A DNA stretch of 8,328 nucleotides, taken from the NCBI GenBank assembly GCA_026387805.1, contig JAPLKY010000241.1, positions 1 through 8,328 of the forward strand. The letters are read 5' to 3'. Positions within the stretch are counted from its first letter, which is position 1. Every line of letters begins with the position of its first letter. The notes under the pieces were generated by a model that was given only the letters and a program-made list of their open reading frames with translations, was not told where the DNA came from and did not search any database. Below are positions 1 to 7,021 of the stretch, piece after piece. This DNA comes from Candidatus Krumholzibacteriia bacterium (GTDB taxonomy: Bacteria; Krumholzibacteriota; Krumholzibacteriia; Krumholzibacteriales; Krumholzibacteriaceae). Made by a program: the position numbers and the translations under genes.

Positions 1-2300
1 GCATGCCGCTCTTCGTTCACGAGCGCGCGCACGAGCCTTCCTGCGGCGTCGTAAATCCTCAGCGACACATGCCCCGGCGCCGAGAGCCCGAAGGCGATGC
101 GCGTCGTCGGATTGAACGGGTTCGGGTAGTTCTGCGCGAGGAAGCTCGCATCGGGGGCCTTCGGCTTATCAGCGCCCGTCACGCCGTCAGGCGTGAGGAG
201 CGCGAAACCGCCCTCGTTGCCGTGAATGTCGAGCGCAGATACCTTGTAATAGTACCCGCTGCTGTAGCTCCACGATCCGTCGAAGGTTGTTGTGTCGGGC
301 GACGAGGCGATGATGTTCCCGGCACCGGGGACGAACCCGGCGCTCGTTCCCCGATAAACGGCATAGTGCCCGAGGTCCGCATCCGTGTTGCGATTCCACG
401 TGAGCATGAGCCCCGCGGGCGTGTAGCACTCCGCGCCCGCAAGACTTGTCGGCGGGCACGGTGCAATGTTGTCCACCGAGCGACCGCTGTCGGGAGCTGA
501 GACGAAGAACGTCCTCGCGTCGCTCGTGTGGGCGATGATCTGAAAATAGTTGTACTGCGTCGTTGCTGATGACGAGTCGAAGGCAGTGGCCACGATCTTT
601 GAGTAGTTCTGAAGGTAGTAAGCGTCGTGCGAGTCGACGAGTGACCAGTAGAAGGTGCGTCCGCTGAGCCGCTCCATCCTTACCTGGGGCTTGCCCGCGG
701 CGCTCGAGATCTCCTCGGGGCCGGAGAGGAGCTCCGCACCGCTTTCGACCATCATGAGGGCCGCAGACGTGCTGAGCGCCCGCCAGATCGTATAGCGGGT
801 GATCTCGCCGCTGGTGTAATCAACGCGGCTCGCATCCCAGGCGAGGTTCACATGGCCGCCCTGATCGCCGGGCACGTCGCGGATGGAATGAATGGCGGGG
901 TTGAGAAAGCCGATTCGGCCATAGGTGTCAATGGACTGGGCATAGATGTCATTGTTGTTCCCGCTGCGGAAATCCTGCCACGTGACAATGGCGCCGCCCG
1001 CGCCATCAGAGATGATCTTGGGATTCTCCTGCCCCGAAGTTGCCGGGCAGAGGGCGATTCCATCGGTCGTCCATTGGGCAGTTCCCGAGGCATTCACCCG
1101 CTGGGCATAGATATCATAGTTGCTTTCGCGGCGACGGTCCTGCCATGTGACCGTTGCGCCGCCCGCCCCATCGGAAGTGATCATGGGGGAGTGCTGATCC
1201 CCGGCTGCCGTGCAGAGCGGGACGCCATTCGTCATCCACTGGGTAGCTCCCGAGGCATTCACCCTCTGGACATGGATGTCATGAGTGTTATAGATCCCGA
1301 TGCGGCCGTCATACCACGTGACAATAGCGCCGCCCGCGCCGTCAGAATCAATCGCGGGATAATGCTGATCCCCCGTTGCCCAGCAGAGAGCGACGCCATC
1401 CGCCGTCCACTGGGTAGTTCCCGGGGCATTTATCCTCTGGGCATAGATATGAAACGTCCCGTAGCGTTCGTCGATCCAGGTGACAATGGCGCCGCCCGCG
1501 CCATCGGAAGTGATTGCGGGAGAATCCTGAGTCCCCGTTGCCGTGCAGAGAGGGACGCCATTCGCCGTCCACTGGGCAGTTCCTGAGGCATTCACCTTCT
1601 GGGTATAGATGTCATAGGTCCCGGTGCTGTCGCCGGTCCACGCGATAATGGCGCCGCCAGCGCCATCGGAAGTGATCGTTGGAGAATACTGGCTCCCCGT
1701 TGTCGTGCAGAGGGCAACTCCATCGGTCGTCCACTGGGCAGTTCCCGAGGCGTTTACCCTCTGGGCATAGATGTCATAATTGCTCCCGCTGCGGAAGTCA
1801 ATCCACGTGATAATGGCGCCGCCCGCGCCATCGGAAACGATCCTGGGATCGGACTGAGAATTCGTTGCCGCGCAGAGGGCGACGCCATCGGTCGTCCACT
1901 GGGCAGTTCCAGAGGCGTTTATCCTCTGGGCATAGATGTCATAGGTCTCGCCGCGGGAGTCACGCCATGTGACAATTGCGCCGCCCGCGCCGTCGGAGGT
2001 GATTGTCGGATACTGCTGATCCCCCGTTGCCGTGCAGAGGGGGACGCCATTCGCCGTCCACTGAGCAGTTCCCGAGGCATTCACCTTCTGGGCATAGATG
2101 TGTGCGCTCCCGCTGCGATGGTCCTGCCATGTGACAATGGCACCACCCGCGCCATCGTAGATGATCGTGGGATTCGACTGACTCCCCGTTGCCGTGCAAA
2201 GCCCCACACCATCCTGGACCCAATATGCCCGCACAGACGGCACGGCAATGATCAAAGCAAAGAGAACGACAAATGGCACTGCCTTCATCGCCCTGCTCAT
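1..2300 (-). CDS. Secreted repeat protein with FnIII-like domains and T9SS-type sorting domain (3' end cut off)
   Basis: Reading the minus strand from the ATG at 2300-2298 gives an open frame of 766 codons with no stop before the window edge. The start is fixed by GGAGGAG five bases upstream. Residues 1-25 form a signal peptide: basic start, hydrophobic core, cleavage expected after VRA. Residues 27-464 are eight tandem repeats of 54-57 residues, with motifs DGV.LC, SDGAGGAIVTW and DIYAQRVNASGT. Residues about 465-600 and 607-705 look like fibronectin type III domains. From about residue 714 there is a FlgD-Ig/Por-secretion-like module with NYPNPFNP at 724-731, usually the last 80 or so residues of such proteins, so only a few dozen are probably missing. 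The product is likely exported and cell-surface attached or released. The repeats may form a beta-propeller, which is inference. No catalytic motif was seen and the function is unknown. The repeat half looks less GC-biased at third codon positions than neighbouring genes. Confidence 0.92.
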   Translation of the reverse strand, partial: MSRAMKAVPFVVLFALIIAVPSVRAYWVQDGVGLCTATGSQSNPTIIYDGAGGAIVTWQDHRSGSAHIYAQKVNASGTAQWTANGVPLCTATGDQQYPTITSDGAGGAIVTWRDSRGETYDIYAQRINASGTAQWTTDGVALCAATNSQSDPRIVSDGAGGAIITWIDFRSGSNYDIYAQRVNASGTAQWTTDGVALCTTTGSQYSPTITSDGAGGAIIAWTGDSTGTYDIYTQKVNASGTAQWTANGVPLCTATGTQDSPAITSDGAGGAIVTWIDERYGTFHIYAQRINAPGTTQWTADGVALCWATGDQHYPAIDSDGAGGAIVTWYDGRIGIYNTHDIHVQRVNASGATQWMTNGVPLCTAAGDQHSPMITSDGAGGATVTWQDRRRESNYDIYAQRVNASGTAQWTTDGIALCPATSGQENPKIISDGAGGAIVTWQDFRSGNNNDIYAQSIDTYGRIGFLNPAIHSIRDVPGDQGGHVNLAWDASRVDYTSGEITRYTIWRALSTSAALMMVESGAELLSGPEEISSAAGKPQVRMERLSGRTFYWSLVDSHDAYYLQNYSKIVATAFDSSSATTQYNYFQIIAHTSDARTFFVSAPDSGRSVDNIAPCPPTSLAGAECYTPAGLMLTWNRNTDADLGHYAVYRGTSAGFVPGAGNIIASSPDTTTFDGSWSYSSGYYYKVSALDIHGNEGGFALLTPDGVTGADKPKAPDASFLAQNYPNPFNPTTRIAFGLSAPGHVSLRIYDAAGRLVRALVNEERH
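909..2222 (-). repeat. Eight tandem in-frame coding repeats, about 162-171 bp each
   Basis: Each unit starts at a conserved Trp codon, read on the minus strand. The Trp codons begin at 2222, 2060, 1898, 1733, 1571, 1409, 1238 and 1073, giving spacings of 162, 162, 165, 162, 162, 171 and 165 bases. All steps are multiples of three, so the frame is kept. The consensus has W..DGV.LC.AT near the start, SDGAGGAIVTW.D.R in the middle and DIYAQRVNASGTAQ at the end. The sixth unit carries a three-residue insertion near its end. An 18-base core, GATGGCGCGGGCGGCGCC, is identical in units 3, 5 and 8 and nearly so in the rest, pointing to fairly recent duplication or gene conversion. One cysteine sits at the same place in every unit. 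Confidence 0.95.
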
Positions 2301-2305
2301 GATTG

Positions 2306-2312
2306 CTCCTCC
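2306..2312 (-). promoter_or_regulatory. Ribosome binding site of the secreted repeat protein
   Basis: On the minus strand GGAGGAG lies five bases before the ATG at 2300. It decides the start, because the downstream in-frame ATG (codon 5) would shorten the basic N-region of the signal peptide and has no comparable site. Confidence 0.8.
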
Positions 2313-2355
2313 TATCAAGAAGCTCTCTGCGCTCGAATGTGGATTGATCTATTTC

Positions 2356-2383
2356 AATATAATATGGCTGCCGCGAGAGACAA
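2356..2383 (-). promoter_or_regulatory. Possible sigma70-type promoter for the leftward gene
   Basis: In the AT-rich patch of the divergent spacer, the minus strand reads TTGTCT (2383-2378), 16 bases, then TATATT (2361-2356). This would start transcription near 2349 and leave a leader of about 49 bases before the ATG at 2300. The match is moderate and sigma-factor preferences of this lineage are unknown. The same patch reads TATAAT on the plus strand (2358-2363), but without a fitting -35 element, so it is less convincing as the rightward promoter. No good rightward promoter was identified between it and the start at 2543. Confidence 0.35.
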
Positions 2384-2420
2384 AAAGAAAAAGGAAAGGA
2401 GCCGGCCCCTTCGCCCCAGC

Positions 2421-2437
2421 GGGTGAACCGTTCACCC
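2421..2437. promoter_or_regulatory. 17-bp perfect palindrome, candidate operator
   Basis: GGGTGAACCGTTCACCC is a perfect inverted repeat with 8-base arms around a central C. It lies in the divergent spacer, about 80 bases upstream of the proposed leftward start point and 105 bases before the activase ATG. There is no T-run directly after it, and both flanking genes point away, so a terminator makes no sense here. The form suits a dimeric helix-turn-helix regulator (TetR- or GntR-like in style), but the sequence does not identify which. The half-site TTCACCC occurs again at 2494-2500, closer to the activase gene. Confidence 0.5.
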
Positions 2438-2530
2438 CCTATTTTCGACCGAATCCTGTGTAAGCCTTGCCCGCGGCGCCCGTGCGTGCGAGATTCACCC
2501 AATACACAGCACATTCATTTGCATGCATAG

Positions 2531-2537
2531 AGGAAGG
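2531..2537 (+). promoter_or_regulatory. Ribosome binding site of the tandem activase gene
   Basis: AGGAAGG lies five bases before the ATG at 2543. It supports this start, which places the first ATPase phosphate motif (G6-x-D8-x-G10-T11) right at the N-terminus, as is normal for the family. Confidence 0.75.
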
Positions 2538-2542
2538 AACGT

Positions 2543-5500
2543 ATGGAATTCTTTCTTGGAATGGACGTCGGAACGGTGAGCGCGAAGTGGGCGTTCATCG
2601 GCGCGCGCAACGCAATCGAGGCGCTCGCGGCGAAAGAGGGGAGCCCCGTCGCCGAGGTTTATCCGTTTCCCGACGATCCGGCGAAGGCGATAGCCGTATC
2701 GAGCTACCGCCGCATCCAGGGGCGTCCGCTCGAGGCCTCGGTGAAGCTCCTCGGCGAGCTCTTCGAGCACGTGAGCATCGACGAGATCGGCGGCGCTATC
2801 GTCACCGGTTCGGCGGCGAAGCTCGTGGGCGGTGCCCTCGATCTTCCCGTCGAGAACGAGTTCAAGGCCGCGGCGATCGGGGTCGGCACGCTCTACCGGG
2901 ACGTCGTCAACATCTTCGAGATGGGCGGCGAGAACTCCAAGTTCATCCACATCTCGAACGAGAATGGGCAGATCGGCATCGTCGACTACGAGACGAACGG
3001 AGACTGCGCCGCGGGCACGGGCTCATTCATGGACCAGCAGTCGACGCGGCTCCGTTACCAGATCGAGGATGTCGGCGACATCGTGCTGGCCGCCGAGCGC
3101 ACGCCGAAGATCGCGGGACGCTGCAGCGTGTTCGCCAAATCCGACATGATTCACGCGCAGCAGAAGGGCTACAAACCGGACGAGGTGCTCAAGGGACTCT
3201 GCGAATCGGTCGCCCGGAACTTCAAGAGCAACATCGCGCGGGGGAAATCGGTCCACGGAAAGACCGCCTTCATCGGCGGCGTGGCGCTCAACATGGGCGT
3301 CGCGGGCTCGCTCGCGAGCATCTTCGAGCTCGACGAGAAGGACTTTTTCGTTCCGAAAGAGGGCGTCCACGTCGCGGCGATAGGCGCCGCCATCATCTCG
3401 GGTGGCGGAAACGGCCGGGGGACCGCGGCAGGCGCCTTGAAAAGAGATTTGAATAAGAGAACGTTCGACGCCGCAGGGCTGAAGGAGCGTCTCGCTCACT
3501 TCGAGTCGCAGGCCGCCTCGGAGTTCCCGGCGTTAAAGCGTCTTACCCGCGACCACGTTCTCTTCCTCCGCGACCGCGTCGATACATACAATTTCGACGG
3601 GAGGAAGCTCCCCGTCGACGCCTACCTCGGCATCGACATCGGCTCGGTGAGCACGAACCTTACCTTGATCGACGACGACGGGCTCGTCATCAAGGAGATC
3701 TACCTCCGCACGCAGGCGCGGCCGATCGAAATCGTGCACGAAGGGCTCCAGGAGATAGAGCGCGAAGTGGGCGCCAAGGTTCGTATCCGCGGCGTCGGAA
3801 CGACCGGCTCGGGCCGCGAGCTCATCGGCGAGCTCATCGGCGCCGATACGATCGTCGACGAGATCACGGCGCACAAGACGGGCGCCGCGTTCATCGGAGA
3901 CGCGATGATCGGAAAGAAGGTCGACACGATCTTCGAGATCGGCGGGCAGGACGCGAAGTTCATCAGCATCGCCGACGGGATCGTCGTCGACTTCACGATG
4001 AACGAGGCGTGCGCCGCGGGCACGGGCTCCTTTCTCGAGGAGCAGGCCGAGAAGCTCGACGTAAACATCGTCAACGAGTTCGCCGAGCTCGCCTTCTCGA
4101 GCGAACGGCCGCTCCGCCTCGGCGAGCGCTGCACCGTTTACATGGAGCAGGACGTCTCGGCCTACCTGAAGAAGGGCGCCGCGAAAAACGACATCATCGC
4201 GGGGCTCGCATACTCGGTCGTACAGAACTATCTCAATCGCGTCGTTCGGGGCCGCAAGATCGGTTCGGTCATATTCTTCCAGGGAGGCACTGCGTACAAT
4301 GATGCCGTGGCGGCGGCCTTCAGCGAGGTGCTCGGCCAGGAGATCATCGTCCCTCCGTACAACGGCGTCATCGGCGCGATCGGCGCCTCGCTCCTCGTTC
4401 GCGAGAAAGTGCAGGCGCTTCGGAAGGAGTCGGGCTTCCGCGGCTATGACCTCACCGCCATCGACTACAAGCTCCGCGAGTTCACCTGCCCGGGCTGCAC
4501 GAACTACTGCGACATCCAGGAGTTCAACGTCGAGGGGAACAAGACGTACTGGGGAGACAAGTGCAGCGACCGCTACCGCAAGCGCGCCAAGGTGCCGCGC
4601 AAACCGACGATCCCGAATCTCATGACGCTCTACAACGAGCTCATCGAGCGCGATTGGCTGCCGCTCGTCGAAAAGTCGCTCGGCCGCGCGATCGACACGT
4701 CGGCGCCTGGCGCGAGCGGTGCGAAGCCGCGCATCGGCGTCGCCCGTTCGATGTATTTCTACGACCGCCATCCCTTCTGGGGCACGTACCTTCGCGCCCT
4801 CGGCGCCGAGATCGTTCTCAGCCCCCGGACGAACAAGAAGATCGCGCACCAGGGGATCGAGGCGGCCGTCGCCGAGCCGTGTTTCCCGATCCAGGTGGCG
4901 CACGGCCATATCCTCGCGCTCCTCGAGCAGGGGGTGGACGGCATCCTCGCGCCGAACGTCATCGACGGCGAGACGGACGCGCCCGAAGTGAAGTCGTACA
5001 TGTGCCCGTGGGGGCAGACGCTGCCGTTCGTTCTCAAGCATGCGCCGCTTCTCGAAGGGAAGGAAACGCTCATGATGTCTCCCCTCGTGCATTTCCGCGA
5101 GGGGGAGAATTTCGTCGAGAAAGAGCTCCGGCAATACGGGAAACGCTTCCGCGTGTCCCGCGCGCGCCATCGCCTCGCCGTCAGGGCCGGTTACGCGGCG
5201 CAGCGGATGTTCCGCGAGGAGTGCGAGGCCGCCGGGCGCGAGGCGCTCGACATTCTCGAGAAATCGGGGGAGGCGGGAGTCATTCTCGTCGGGCGCCCCT
5301 ACAACGTCATCGACAAGGAAGCGAACCTCGACGTGCCGGGGAAGCTGCGCGACTACTACGGCATGAACGTCATTCCGATCTTCTTTCTTCCGCTCGAGGG
5401 GATCGGCATACGCGACATCAACGACAACATGTTCTGGAGCTTCGGACGCAAGATCCTCCAGACGGCGCGGCTCGCCGCCCAGAAGGAGAACCTGCACCTC

Positions 5501-5770
5501 ATCTACATCACGAATTTCAAATGCGGGCCCGATTCGTACGTGAAGCACTACGCCTCCGGCGCCGCCGTCCGCCCATATCTCACGCTGCAGTTCGACGGGC
5601 ATTCGAACGACGCCGGCGTCATGACCCGCTGCGAAGCGTATCTCGACAGCAAAGGAGTTCTCAGATGGTGGAAGAAAAGCGAGGGCTCAAAGGCCGCACG
5701 GTCTACATCCCCCGCATGTCGGACGAGGGAGCACGAGCCTTCGCCGCGGCCTTCAGATATCTTGGAGTAG
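2543..5770 (+). CDS. Tandem BadF/BadG/BcrA/BcrD-type ATPase (CoA dehydratase activase) with DUF2229 region
   Basis: This 1075-residue protein resembles the large activase-related proteins of the 2-hydroxyacyl-CoA dehydratase/benzoyl-CoA reductase activator family, which couple ATP hydrolysis to low-potential electron transfer through a [4Fe-4S] cluster. Domain 1 (about 1-293) has GMDVGTVSAK at 6-15, MGGEN at 127-131 and GGVALN near 245; its cluster-type cysteines are C155 (in CAAGTG) and C194. Domain 2 (about 361-620) has GIDIGSVSTN at 363, IGGQD at 466-470, GGTAYN near 581, and C490 and C530. A four-cysteine motif follows (C649, C652, C656, C674). A DUF2229-type region starts near 728, with C780 in EPCFPIQVAHGH and C821 in CPWGQ. 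The C-terminal part has GRPYN at 917 and NFKCGPDS around C994. The last 35 residues overlap the next gene, are Ser/Arg/Pro-rich and look unconserved. The protein is probably cytoplasmic. No partner dehydratase is in view, so the substrate is unknown. Confidence 0.92.
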   Translation: MEFFLGMDVGTVSAKWAFIGARNAIEALAAKEGSPVAEVYPFPDDPAKAIAVSSYRRIQGRPLEASVKLLGELFEHVSIDEIGGAIVTGSAAKLVGGALDLPVENEFKAAAIGVGTLYRDVVNIFEMGGENSKFIHISNENGQIGIVDYETNGDCAAGTGSFMDQQSTRLRYQIEDVGDIVLAAERTPKIAGRCSVFAKSDMIHAQQKGYKPDEVLKGLCESVARNFKSNIARGKSVHGKTAFIGGVALNMGVAGSLASIFELDEKDFFVPKEGVHVAAIGAAIISGGGNGRGTAAGALKRDLNKRTFDAAGLKERLAHFESQAASEFPALKRLTRDHVLFLRDRVDTYNFDGRKLPVDAYLGIDIGSVSTNLTLIDDDGLVIKEIYLRTQARPIEIVHEGLQEIEREVGAKVRIRGVGTTGSGRELIGELIGADTIVDEITAHKTGAAFIGDAMIGKKVDTIFEIGGQDAKFISIADGIVVDFTMNEACAAGTGSFLEEQAEKLDVNIVNEFAELAFSSERPLRLGERCTVYMEQDVSAYLKKGAAKNDIIAGLAYSVVQNYLNRVVRGRKIGSVIFFQGGTAYNDAVAAAFSEVLGQEIIVPPYNGVIGAIGASLLVREKVQALRKESGFRGYDLTAIDYKLREFTCPGCTNYCDIQEFNVEGNKTYWGDKCSDRYRKRAKVPRKPTIPNLMTLYNELIERDWLPLVEKSLGRAIDTSAPGASGAKPRIGVARSMYFYDRHPFWGTYLRALGAEIVLSPRTNKKIAHQGIEAAVAEPCFPIQVAHGHILALLEQGVDGILAPNVIDGETDAPEVKSYMCPWGQTLPFVLKHAPLLEGKETLMMSPLVHFREGENFVEKELRQYGKRFRVSRARHRLAVRAGYAAQRMFREECEAAGREALDILEKSGEAGVILVGRPYNVIDKEANLDVPGKLRDYYGMNVIPIFFLPLEGIGIRDINDNMFWSFGRKILQTARLAAQKENLHLIYITNFKCGPDSYVKHYASGAAVRPYLTLQFDGHSNDAGVMTRCEAYLDSKGVLRWWKKSEGSKAARSTSPACRTREHEPSPRPSDILE
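5652..5657 (+). promoter_or_regulatory. Ribosome binding site inside the activase gene, for the downstream partner
   Basis: AAGGAG lies seven bases before the ATG at 5665, within the coding sequence of the upstream gene. It fixes the start of the second gene and makes coupled reinitiation the simplest way to translate it. The next in-frame ATG (5716) would remove the conserved GRTVYIP stretch. Confidence 0.75.
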
Positions 5771-6942
5771 ACGCGCGCCCGTCCCCCGACGGGGACGAAC
5801 GGACGTACGAGATCGCGGGGCGTTACACGTCGGGGGACGAATGCCTCCCCGAGCGCGTGACGATCGGCGACTTCCTCAAGGTGGCCGGGGAGCCCGGCTT
5901 CGATCCGGCGAAGACCGCCTTCTTCATGCCGACGGCGAGCGGGCCGTGCCGCTTCGGACAATATTCCCCGTTCCTGAAACAGGTGCTTCACGAGCTCGGC
6001 TACGACGACGTTCTCATCGTCTCCCCGTCGAGCGCGGACGGCTATTCGAGTCTCGGCGAGTACGCGGGCCCGATGATGCGCCTCGGCTGGTGGGGGCTCG
6101 TCGGGAGCGACGCCCTCCGCAAGATGCTCCATATCTACCGCCCGCACGAGACGGAGCGGGGCGCGGCGGACAAGGCCTGCGCCCGCGCGCTCGAGATTTT
6201 CTGCGACGCGCTCGCGGATTCGTCCGTGCCGATCGGCCCGAAGAAGCTGGTGCAGCTCGCCGGCGCCCTCGCGAGCGGGAGGGATCTCTTCCGCGCGATC
6301 CCGGTCGATTTCGATCGCGACACGAAGCTCGTCGGCGTCGTCGGCGAGATCTTCTGCCGCCTGAGCACCTTCAGCAACGAGGATCTCATCCGGCACCTCG
6401 AGGCCTTCGGCGCGCAGGCGTGGCTCTCGGACATCGGCGAATGGGTGTGGTACACGAACTTCGAGCAGAAGAAAAATCTGAAAATGTACGGGCAGGGATT
6501 CTCGCTTGAAATGCTCAAGGTGAGAATCAAGGAGCACGTTCAGCACTCCCACGAGGCGAAGCTCCTCGCCCCGTTCAGGGAGGAGTTCGCCGGGCTCGAG
6601 GAGCCGCACGACGTTCTCGAGGTGCTGGAGCACAGCGCGCCCTACCTGCCCTATCACGGCGCCCTCGGCGAGATGGTGCTGAGCGTCGGCAAGGCGATCT
6701 ACATGTACGAGAAGGGGGTCGACGGCATCATCGACATCAGCCCGTTCACCTGCATGAACGGCATCATCTGCGAATCGGTCTATCCGAAGGTGAGCCGCGA
6801 CTGCGGCGGCATCCCCATCAGGACGTTCTACTTCGACGGCAGTCAGACCGATCTCGAGAACGACCTCGGCATTTTCATGGAACTTGTGTCGAACTACAGC
6901 CGTAGAAAGACGAAGAAGCGCCTCCGGCGGCAGGCCGCGTGA
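5665..6942 (+). CDS. Activase partner protein, 2-hydroxyglutaryl-CoA dehydratase D-component-like
   Basis: This 425-residue protein matches what is normally the C-terminal part of roughly 1400-residue fused activase-related proteins, here as a separate gene. It opens with GRTVYIPRMSD and an AFRYLGVDA segment, then TSGDEC (C60), TASGPC (C95), GEIFCR (C231) and a late cysteine cluster, TCMNGIIC (C363, C369) and RDCGG (C380), before FYFDGSQTD and a basic tail. Such D-component-like proteins share the fold of dehydratase subunits that hold iron-sulfur clusters. Whether these cysteines bind one here is inference. The gene overlaps the tandem ATPase gene by 106 bases in the -1 frame and is surely co-expressed with it. 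It is probably a cytoplasmic electron acceptor or accessory subunit. No signal peptide or membrane segment was seen. The family assignment is good; the exact reaction is unknown. Confidence 0.88.
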   Translation: MVEEKRGLKGRTVYIPRMSDEGARAFAAAFRYLGVDARPSPDGDERTYEIAGRYTSGDECLPERVTIGDFLKVAGEPGFDPAKTAFFMPTASGPCRFGQYSPFLKQVLHELGYDDVLIVSPSSADGYSSLGEYAGPMMRLGWWGLVGSDALRKMLHIYRPHETERGAADKACARALEIFCDALADSSVPIGPKKLVQLAGALASGRDLFRAIPVDFDRDTKLVGVVGEIFCRLSTFSNEDLIRHLEAFGAQAWLSDIGEWVWYTNFEQKKNLKMYGQGFSLEMLKVRIKEHVQHSHEAKLLAPFREEFAGLEEPHDVLEVLEHSAPYLPYHGALGEMVLSVGKAIYMYEKGVDGIIDISPFTCMNGIICESVYPKVSRDCGGIPIRTFYFDGSQTDLENDLGIFMELVSNYSRRKTKKRLRRQAA

Positions 6943-6964
6943 CTTCTTGCATGGAGCGGTCTGC

Positions 6965-7020
6965 CCGCGGGACCGAGCGATGGGCGATCCCCCCGCGGGG
7001 GCCGCGCGATTCATTTTTTC
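6965..7020 (+). terminator. Possible terminator: GC-rich palindromes then T-run
   Basis: The 93-base spacer between the activase partner and the protease holds CCCGCGGG (6965-6972), the 12-base palindrome CCCCCGCGGGGG (6991-7002) and six Ts at 7015-7020. The two GC blocks can each fold, or pair with each other. The T-run sits 12 bases past the last stem, which is too far for a standard Rho-independent terminator, so termination or attenuation here is only a guess. No clear promoter for the protease was found in the spacer. Confidence 0.25.
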
Positions 7021-7021
7021 G

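Noticed and set aside
852..1586. 244-codon plus-strand frame with apparent repeats
   Set aside because: Its periodicity is the mirror of the minus-strand repeats. The real frame has a signal peptide, ribosome binding site, FnIII-like domains and sorting module.
909..2222. Regular 162-171 base periodicity considered as a CRISPR array or noncoding satellite
   Set aside because: The units are long, vary at synonymous-type positions, keep the reading frame and encode conserved protein motifs, with no short repeat/spacer structure.
2358..2363. Plus-strand TATAAT as the promoter of the activase gene
   Set aside because: The hexamer is perfect but no -35 element or extended -10 lies at a proper distance, and it would leave a leader of about 170 bases, so it is not listed as a separate promoter.
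1960..2514. 184-codon minus-strand frame covering the start of the repeat gene
   Set aside because: It is in a different frame from the signal-peptide-bearing protein. It has only a weak repeat-like echo, no hydrophobic leader and no ribosome binding site.
3533..5602. 689-codon open frame on the minus strand opposite the tandem activase gene
   Set aside because: The plus-strand frame carries clear family motifs throughout. The antisense product is Arg/Asp/Glu/Val-rich without recognisable domains, as expected from GC-rich codons read backwards.
4561..5664. Upstream extension of the partner gene's open frame back to 4561
   Set aside because: This part is Arg/Pro-rich and out of frame with the conserved four-cysteine and DUF2229 regions. 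The conserved sequence begins only after the ATG at 5665, which has a good ribosome binding site.
5674..5681. A-rich AAGAAAAG as a programmed frameshift site
   Set aside because: In the upstream reading frame the codons AAG AAA AGC do not form an X XXY YYZ heptamer. Reinitiation at 5665 explains the second gene more simply.
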